From Hyperoplus lanceolatus (lineage: Eukaryota; Chordata; Actinopteri; Uranoscopiformes; Ammodytidae), in assembly GCA_026929865.2 (NCBI GenBank), contig CM049416.1:7784001-7848000 (forward strand): a DNA stretch of 64,000 nucleotides. The letters run 5' to 3'. Position numbers and translations under genes: made by a program. The notes under the pieces were generated by a model, which saw only the letters and a program-made list of their open reading frames with translations, was not told the DNA's origin and ran no database searches. Shown piece after piece: positions 53,569 through 64,000 of this stretch (the first letter of the stretch is position 1; every line of letters begins with the position of its first letter).

Positions 53569-54536
53569 TTTTTATAGTCTTTTTGATAGACATTTTAAAT
53601 ATTAAACAGAGAAGTGGCATTACCAGTCAATTCTGTTTGAACATTTGGTATAATGATAATATGATCTTGTAGGTCATAAAAATATACAGTCCATGTCCTC
53701 TGGGGGGTGCATGGATATCTACAGGAAATTGAATAATAAAGAAATCAGCCATCAATTTCAAGTACCTTGTGAATGATTTCACTTAGGTTTGGTGCTTCAA
53801 GCTTTAGGATCATCCTTTACAGAGCAAAATTTGTATGGCACTGTGCTTATTTGTTGCATATATTTGTGTAATTGTTTTAGCTCGATGGTGGTACTACAGG
53901 TAATGACAGGAAGTCCCCATAAACATAAGGATTTATTTTCTGAGAACCGTAATTATCTTCATCACATTTAAAGGAATTCTGGCATTAAGTCGTTCAGCAG
54001 TTATTACCTTGTCCAGAACCAAAGGGTTCACTTATAGCACCCCAAACTGTACAGAACATTTTTAACTCAATGCTTACATTTAAAAGATGTTATTTTAGCA
54101 CGTGTGTCATGCTTTGGTGTGCGCGTGTGTATGCTTGCGACTAAAGAGAGCGTCATGAAACCACTAGCATGAATGTGACTTGTCTTTGTTTCGGTGCCAT
54201 TTCTCAGAAGCATAACTGCTGCAAAATCACATTTTCATGTCTTGTCTCCAGTTCCTTCCTCTTCTTTTAAAAGGCTTTTCTTTGTGACATGTTCCTTTTT
54301 GCTTCCCCTTTCTTCTGAAAGAGGTTTCTCATTCTGAACATCATCTATTTTAGGACAGAGGAGCAAAGAGTGTTAATAGGGGGTGGTGTGATTTTCTTCT
54401 TTTTTTGAACTACTGCTTTTACATTGTTCTCATAAATGACTCACTTTTTACCAGTCAAGTCCATTTAATTCACTCAGCACCACAGGTAGGTTAATTAAAA
54501 TGTTCAGACATCTGTTGACCCCTTTAGACACTAAGA
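53569..54536. other. Unique-looking noncoding DNA
   Basis: No recognised gene or repeat. Confidence 0.5.
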
Positions 54537-54815
54537 GCTCTTTCACACCTGGCGTGTTTGGTTCGATTTAACCAAACTGGGGTGTTTATCCAACTATGCT
54601 GCGGGTTTGTTTGGGAAGGTTAGAACTCAACAATCGTACTCGGGTGTGCTGTTATAACAGTGAAGGGCTATGTGGCTATGCGGCTATTTAACACAAGCTA
54701 TTGCCTACCAACTTCAGCTTGAGTTGACCACACGGGATACCACATCATGTCACTGAGCATGTGAATAATGTCATTCACTTCCCTAAATGCCCTCAAATAA
54801 CAACAGTATAAATGC
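54537..54815. mobile_element. Old DNA transposon end, TTTCACACCTG family, copy 2
   Basis: AGCTCTTTCACACCTGGCGT then GTTTGGTTCGATTTAACCAAAC, itself a short palindrome. The order matches the left end of the element at 48917. It is interrupted at 54816 by the hAT nest. Confidence 0.5.
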
Positions 54816-55582
54816 TAGGGATGCACCGAAATGAAAATTCTTGGCCGAAACCGAATAAAATTAAACAGTTGCCCGAAAGGCTGAAACCGAATACCGAAAG
54901 AGGCTTTTGCAGTTTTGTTTATTATTTAGTAAATTATTTCAACATTGTAACATGAACTCCTAAATGTTCTCTTCAAACATAGCCTACAACTGAAAAGCAA
55001 CCCTAAATAAATAAATAAACAGTAAAACCTTCAAATCTAAGAGTAAAATTAATATTTTACTAGGAATTAATTTGTGAACCACTCACTGATTTGTACCTTG
55101 ACTTATATGAGGATGAATCTACATTTTTTGCAGTGCAGTGCAGGTTGAGTTGCTCTAAAAAAACTACACCACAGCTCCCACCGTAATGTTCAGACTTCAG
55201 AATTTCCATCAAAGCCCTGATCATAACAATGAGAGGCTTTAAACCAGGGCTGTACGCTTATTTTTTAAAGTGGTAGCACTGGTGCTAGCAAGCAAAAAAA
55301 TTCAGTAGCACAAAAATAAATTTGGTAGCACACAAAGTATGATCGAAAACTTGCATGACCCTAACCCTTGCATTTAGCTCTAATTACCTTTGAGCATGTC
55401 ATCTTGGTTTTATTTGAGATTCTCAATGAATATGATATCCTAGTGTGCAGTAATAATTGTAGAAAAATGAATAGGGGTGCACTGATTGCAATTTAGACAA
55501 AAGAGTCTAACCTGCCAATGGCAATTTTTTTGCTGATTCAGAATTATTTCCCCCCCATAGAACTATAAAAATAATGTCTATA

Positions 55583-55617
<35 letters not shown>

Positions 55618-56702
55618 TTATTATATTATGCTAATAATAACAAACATTTTTAGAACATTTCATTCTTTTAATGAAAACCATACTTTAAAATATTGAACAT
55701 ATAGCCTATTAAATAAATTAGTAAACATAGTTATACAATTTAGGCCAAGTTAAATGGGTTGTGTCAATCTTTGTTTAAATCATAGATAGTTACTGCTATT
55801 GACTGCAGGGCTGTGAAGCGCTAACTTCCTGTTCTTACCTGCTTCAAAATAAGAGTCAACTCGCATTTGGCTAGTAACCGACTTTTATTGTGAAGGAAAT
55901 GTTCTGTTTACACACGCACTACCTTGACTGCGTTAATGTAAAGAGAGCCGTCTCCTTCCTGTTTCAACCGTTGGTGAAGTTAGGCTATAATCGCCGCACA
56001 AGCACAGATCCTGAGCACACATCTTTCACCAAAGTGGAGGGTATACTTAAAGGCTCTGGCAACCCACAGACATAAATATATGACATTAATGTTGGGTTTC
56101 TCTATAAGCTGTTTACAGTCATCCAATTAAAAATGTATTTTCATAAATATTATAAAATTTAGTCTAAAAAACTGCTTTTTTGCTGTCTAGAACATTTTGC
56201 AGGGTGGTGTGGGCGTGGCCAACAACGTTCTGTAGGGGAACGTTCTCTCACTCACGGTGCTGAGCAGGTTAAACCCAGTTCAGACAAAAGATTCACCACA
56301 CAACGAGACGCAAACTTGAAAATGCTGCACATGCTCACAACGAGCCTGACTGGAAGTTCACACTGCTGCACGGGCTGCGACGGTAGCTGGTTTCCTTAGC
56401 AACGGTGAATGCTTTGGCACAGCTGAGAGCGCAAGCTCAACATCACTTGCAGAAAGTAACTTATTATTATTAGGCCTATATAGGTTTGCAATTAGTTGTA
56501 GGATATGTATTCCCACTACAACCGCAACCTATTTAATTGAAACAGGTGTCAGTGTCACAATGAAAATATATAAAAAATATCTCTCTCATATTTATTGTTA
56601 TATCTTATTAGTTTATTTCCCATTTAACTTGCAAAAAAATCTGCTATCTATTTTAGACATATGCATTTTTAAATGTTTTTGAGGATAGGAGTGGGAATAA
56701 TA

Positions 56703-56922
<220 letters not shown>

Positions 56923-57439
56923 GAGTCTGATTATGTTTCTCATCACGTGAGCTGATGCGATATGCGGTTTGAATTAAGAGCACAAGGAGTAAAATATAAA
57001 ATAAGACAATCAAATGAGTTCAAACCAGCCGGCCAGTTGGATCCTAAGCAAGCAGGCTAACGTTGTCCAGACGATCAACAGTGTGGAGACCGCTGTTGAA
57101 GTAGCCTACGCTACAGGCAGCCGCAGAAACATATTCTCAGAAGGGAGTGCTGACAAAAAAAAACTCTGCCTGCACTTCAATAATAACTCGCTACATTGAT
57201 AAAAAAAAAATGCATCACCAATGCAATATTGTTACATGCAGCAGTGACACATGCCGTATTGGGCTTTTTCTGCACGGCGGCTCGGCGAGGTGTCACTGTG
57301 AACGTTACCATCAGTGTTTCACCGGGGTGCGCGCTGCTTCGCTCAGACGGGGCTGTGAGTGTAGGCTCAGGCGCAAAGAGACAGTCTGTATCTCTTGCGC
57401 GGCTCCAGAGATATTGTATATATTTGTTTTTTAGAACGT

Positions 57440-57595
57440 GTGACGTCCCAAGATATTGACGTAAGCCAAAGTTCGAATCAGAAATTTTCAAATGGCCGTC
57501 TCAATGCATTTTAGAACAGAGATCCTTTGCGTGACGTCCCAAGATATAGCTCGCTCTAAGCTGAGGCAACATTCGAATCAGGATTTTTCAAATGC
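57440..57595. repeat. Imperfect 90-bp tandem duplication
   Basis: GTGACGTCCCAAGATAT..TTCGAATCAGAAATTTTCAA at 57441 is repeated as GTGACGTCCCAAGATAT..TTCGAATCAGGATTTTTCAA at 57532. Each unit carries a GTGACGTC string close to a CRE site. Confidence 0.75.
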
Positions 57596-57796
57596 TCGAC
57601 CAACTGACATGACAGTATGTTTGCGGGGGGTTGGCAGCTATTCCTAAAACCTTTCATATACATATTAGCACTGATTTTACCCCCCAAATAACATAGTTAC
57701 AAGGATTTAGTGGATTTGGGTTGCCAGGGCCTTTAATAACTTACTCGCCTTAGATTCACCCGCATTTGGAGAGTGTTAATGTAGAGCCCTCTAAGC

Positions 57797-58627
57797 CAGC
57801 GGGGTTATGGCAGGGGGGGCGCGGATGAATATGTAAAAAAAAAAAAAAAAAATAAAATAAAAAAATATTATTTTTATTTATTTTTTATTTTTTATACTAA
57901 GATCACGGCATAGCTGGACACAAGTTCTTCTGCTTCGTTCCCCTCACTGCATTTAAATGCATTCAGTAAATTACAGAGAAATAGGTCTCGTTAAAGAAAA
58001 AGAGCACCAAGCCCAACCCAGAGGACCCTGCATACATTTTGTTTATTTTAAATTAATATTTTTATGGAAAATCCATGTGTCCTTCTTCAATAGCTTCTAA
58101 TTCATCAGACCCAGTGTCTCCAAATTATTTGTTCACACAAAATCCCTCATATTTAGCCTCTTAATTGTCCTCTCAAAGTGCACCAGATTCATGCATTTCA
58201 CTTTAAAAAGGTGAAAAAAAATCTCCCGGGGGGGCATACCCCCGGACCCCCCTAGGAGGGTCTGGTTCTCCACTGGCTACTATTCTCCTCCAGCAGGACA
58301 TTGGAGGCACTAGCGAAAAAACACTGGGTATGTGAATGACATTTAACTAGTCAATAATTTGGGCAAGTCTGTCTGCCTATCTTTCTCACTCCGATGCACA
58401 CTCAGTCAGTATTATCCATGCTTAAAGGAAGCAGGATTAAAACACTGGATTAAGATGTTAAAATGTATTAAATGTGTTTAAAAACGCACAAAAATGTTTA
58501 GAATGTTTCAAAAACATGTTTAAATTTGTAAAATAATTATTTGTTTATTTTTTTTTGGGGGGGGGGGGCTCTGCTGAAATTTGTTCTCTGAGGGGGGGCT
58601 CACTCTCTCACACTTTGAAAACCCCTG
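57797..58627. mobile_element. hAT transposon inside the hAT nest
   Basis: Starts CAGCGGGGTTATGG and ends TTTGAAAACCCCTG, flanked by an exact 8-bp duplication CTCTAAGC (57789-57796 and 58628-58635). The sister hAT copy has a single CTCTAAGC at the corresponding place (about 13318-13325), a perfect empty site. It contains the CCTAGGAGGG repeat in inverted orientation near 58225-58262 and poly-A, poly-T and poly-G runs. 831 bp, noncoding. Confidence 0.93.
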
Positions 58628-59506
58628 CTCTAAGCAGTATTGTGCATAGCTCCTCTGTGTCTCCAACAGACAGCTCATTAGCACTGGTGCGACTGGACTT
58701 GTATTCATCATCGCACGTGATCAATTTCAGTAGCAAATTCGATCAAAACTGTCGCACTGTACAGCCCTGCTTTAAACGATGTCCATGCTTAGGAGGTGAT
58801 TGTAACTTTTTCGTCTGTAGACTGAAACTAACGGGGGGAGGCGGCTCGCTGGACATATATTTAGTCCCGCTGTCAGTTTGCCGACATGGCTCTGTGTATT
58901 CAGGCTCGAGAAATGCAATCGGACCGTAGGAGCCTTTTCCCCCAACAGCGCTAACGGACAGGATATCTCCGGTTATCATTTTAGCTGTCAAACTAAAGTT
59001 TTTTTTTGTGCGGCGGCCCTCACCGGCAAGGTGTCACTGTGAATGACACCGTTACCAACTGTCACACTGTCACAGAGTTTCACCGAGTGAATCGCTGCGT
59101 CACTCGTGCAAGGCTTTTGTGTTTCTATGGTGATTAAACATCAGTCTTGGACGAGCATTTTAACTTTATGCTGCATAAAGCATTGCACTGTCTGCGCCGT
59201 GTTTCATCCAGTTTGAAAAAATGCTCCCACACTGGACTGACATTTTCATGCACGCACCAAACTGCTCCTGCTGCGCGCTCACAAAGAGACGTGGACTCGC
59301 ATACACGGTTACGTCTCTCTTTACTGCCATTTCCTGGTTTACAAGCACGCAGCTCTTTTAAAAGCATATTTCCTTAGTGTCATTTAGTTCGCCAATTTTC
59401 GGTAATGTTGTTCGGCTTTTTAACTGTTTCGGGCCGAAACCGAAAATGACTTATTTTGCCATTTTCGGCCGAACTTTTTTGTGTCCAAATGTTCGGTGCA
59501 TCCCTA

Positions 59507-60389
59507 ATAAATGCAATAAAAAACACAGTCTTGCTGTTAAAAAACTCATACAGTATACAAAGTTGGGATGTATCAGAGTAATAACGTGTTCCCTTTTATG
59601 CCCTGCAGCTTCTGACACACACACACACACACACCATACATATAAGCTAAACCAAGAGACATTTGGAGTGTTTGCACTTTCAGTAAGAGGTTGTGTTTGG
59701 CTGTGTTAAGAGTCAATTTGATACTTGCGATAATGCTCGGAAGAACACCAAGGCTAGACTGAGCGTCAGCTAGAATTGTAGTATGTATTCTGCAAGCTAG
59801 AAGACTGTATCACCACAAACAAGTGAGTGGTTTCCTTCTGCACATGAGCAAGCCCCTCAGCAAACCAACAACAATTTTGAAATGATGCAATAGTTTAGTG
59901 CAGGAGACCAGTTCATTCATCCAGCGTGCTCCCATTAGCTGGATTACGCAGACGGTTGGAATGAATCAGCTGTTCTGCAGACAGATCTGATCTCAGGCTA
60001 GTTATCAACCCTCCTACATGTGGCACACATGAAATCTAAATGATGAAGGCTGATCCCAGAGCACTCGGCCAGGAGGGGTCGGAGGGCTACTAAACAGGAA
60101 GTGGATGAGATCAAACGCACCAATCAGATTGTGGTGCGGGGAGACTAAACATCATCATCATCCCACAGGAAGGAAGTAGTGATGTCTGAATTACACAGAC
60201 TATCCTGTGTGTGATGTGTGTGTGTGTCTGATTTACTCAGACCAGCGTTTACATCCCACACCCAAATATTTACCTCTGTGCAACTGCTACCCTCTAACAA
60301 AAAGCTGTGATTAGGCAGAGGTGAGTGTGTATAATGTGTTTGTCTTGCGGCCCACAAACTTTGTGTATGCTTGAATGTGAGAGTACATC

Positions 60390-60391
<2 letters not shown>
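59507..60391. other. Noncoding DNA
   Basis: A (CA)10 run at 59614-59633. Otherwise unique-looking. Confidence 0.5.

Positions 60392-60450
<59 letters not shown>
60392..60450. repeat. (GT)29 microsatellite
   Basis: Perfect GT array of about 59 bp. A small CA run follows at 60594-60618. Confidence 0.97.
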
Positions 60451-62088
<1,638 letters not shown>

Positions 62089-62218
62089 GCCCTGATGTCA
62101 GGGTTTATAACGTGAACTTGGCCACTCATCCCAAATGTCATGTTTATCTGATCCGTATTAAAGACCTTGTGACAATGGAACAGATGGGGCAGCCTTTTGT
62201 CCTGCTAGTGCACATGGA

Positions 62219-62220
<2 letters not shown>

Positions 62221-62305
<85 letters not shown>
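62221..62305. repeat. (AC)42 microsatellite
   Basis: Perfect 85-bp AC array, followed by a short (CT)n at 62333-62353 and two poly-C runs at 62441-62453 and 62479-62493. Confidence 0.98.
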
Positions 62306-62307
<2 letters not shown>

Positions 62308-62569
62308 TCCATATAGGCTCCCCTCTTTTTCTCTCACTCTCTCTCTCTCTCTTTCCTTCTCTCAGTGGGCCGTTAGAGTTGGGTTGAGGTTGTGTGATTG
62401 TGTTTAGCCAAGCAGAGTGATAGTGCTCTACAGGGGTGCAACCCCCCCCCCCCAAAGAAACAAACACATGCATCTAAAGCCCCCCCCCCCCCCACAACAC
62501 TCACCCCGCCAGACGGACAACATAGTACACACAAACTACCCATTGGGCATTGAGGGAACCACATAAACC

Positions 62570-63035
<466 letters not shown>

Positions 63036-64000
63036 TGATTGATTTAATTTTATTCCAGACACAGAGAAAAACGGTCCATAATACAATACAAAAACAGTAA
63101 AAAGACAAACAACAATAAAAAAGACTAAAAATGACTCCAGCTGTCAGTTCCACACTACACAAAGAGTGTTCAGATATTAGCATATAGCATATAATGGTTC
63201 CATAATGTGGAAGTGAACCTAACCGCACTCATTGTAGGGTTCACTAGAGTTGTGATTATGCCATTACATGACTCCGATAGTCTACATATACATCTGTACA
63301 TAAGATTCCTGAGCACAGCAGGACAGGTGGGCACATTAACACTGACAAACATTTGGCTTGCACTGTAACGTGGCATATGAAGCAGCAGCCTCATGCCATC
63401 ATTACTTATGCATTGAGTTTCTGCATACTGGTTTTCTTATAGCGTCGCCACAAGTGGGCAGTATACATTGGGGTGCAAAAAGCTTTAAAGAGAGTGGTCT
63501 TCAATTACAATGAACACATATAACTTGCACTTCAACATATTAGCTTGTGCATACATCATACAGTACTGTCTGCGGATGTCCCTGTCGTCAGACAGGTCAG
63601 ATTATAAAGTGCCCTAAAATTATTTGACCTCCTCACATACTTTAAGGACAGCACCGGACAGAAGAAAATCAGGAACCAACAGTTTATTGTCCTCCCTGCT
63701 TCTAGCGATCATGATATTGCTCTTTTTGGAGTTGTACTTAATATCAAAGTCTGCACCATATTGGGAGCAGACCCTTAGCAGCTGTTGGAGGCCAGCACTG
63801 TATGGACAAAGAATCACCAGATCATCTGCGTACATCAGGTGATTGATAATGGTGTTCCCGATCATACAGCCTGTTCCACAGTTATTTAGCAGCTTTGAAA
63901 GATCATCCAAATAAATATTAAAAGAAAGGAGATAAATGCTTCCCTGCCTAACTCCGTTACTTACATTGAATGGGGCAGACATAGTTACCCCATTTCATAT
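63036..64000 (-). mobile_element. LINE 3' half, running off the window
   Basis: On the minus strand the element enters from beyond 64000, passes through reverse-transcriptase coding sequence and ends near 63036 in short ATCAATCAAATCAAT-type repeats, as in CR1/L2-like LINEs. The clade was not determined. It is a different family from the LINE at 28275-30020. Confidence 0.8.
63170..63982 (-). pseudogene. LINE reverse transcriptase remnant
   Basis: The frame at 63620-63982 encodes SAPFNVSNGVRQGS, then FNIYLDDLSKLLNNC and the catalytic palm motif NHLMYADDLVILCPYSAGLQ, followed by YGADFDIKYNSKKSNIMIAR. This is a typical LINE polymerase palm with the two aspartates present. The frame stops at 63622. 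More C-terminal pieces are visible in other frames: a YAQANML segment near 63540 and GMRLLLHMPRYSASQMFV..PTCPAVLRNLMY at about 63290-63400. Internal stops and frame changes between these parts make it inactive. The N-terminal part, including any endonuclease, lies outside the window. Confidence 0.85.

Overview
The window looks like noncoding DNA from a teleost fish, probably a percomorph. The evidence is dense long (CA)n arrays, many hAT and Tc1 elements with visible target-site duplications, a tRNA-derived SINE of teleost type, several LINE 3' ends known from fish, and a chromodomain Gypsy element. No complete host protein-coding gene is recognisable. The only host-gene signals are a CCAAT/GC-box promoter-like block followed by an ATG and a strong splice donor (6484-6656), and a donor/acceptor pair that could bound a 91-bp intron (8284-8374). 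The rest reads as intron or intergenic DNA.

Layout. 1-8.8 kb: mostly unique sequence, small microsatellites, the promoter-like block and the candidate short intron. 8.8-24.5 kb: transposon-dense. A TTAA-target element (8844-11731) contains a hAT (9321-11273), which contains a piggyBac-like MITE (10361-10971). Next come a hAT (11969-13473) carrying a long-TIR MITE, hAT and Harbinger remnants, a sense-oriented 18S rRNA fragment (16393-16751), two hATs with 5-bp duplications (17657-18837 and 22042-23314), and a TTA-flanked Harbinger-like element (23530-24503). 24.5-28.2 kb: unique-looking. 28.3-30.0 kb: 5'-truncated LINE interrupted by a 350-bp repeat. 30.4-34.1 kb: hAT containing an old Tc1-like element (itself interrupted), a (GT)63 tract, and a young Tc1 element with an almost complete transposase. 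35-36 kb: hAT MITE and LINE tail. 37.5-41.4 kb: a broken Gypsy LTR fossil on the minus strand. 41.4-48.9 kb: unique DNA, long CA arrays and one SINE. 48.9-53.6 kb: older DNA transposon, a hAT inside it, and relatives of elements seen earlier. 54.8-59.5 kb: a three-level nest (hAT > hAT > a TIR element and another hAT). 59.5-64 kb: CA arrays, and the 3' half of a LINE running off the window on the minus strand.

The genes do not form a pathway. What the window records is a layered history of DNA-transposon insertion, read from exact target-site duplications and from two copies of one hAT family that serve as each other's empty site. The features most worth follow-up are the promoter/first-exon candidate, the 18S rRNA fragment next to a palindromic CTCF-like motif, the young Tc1 copy, and the 350-bp repeat family flanked by unusually long duplications.
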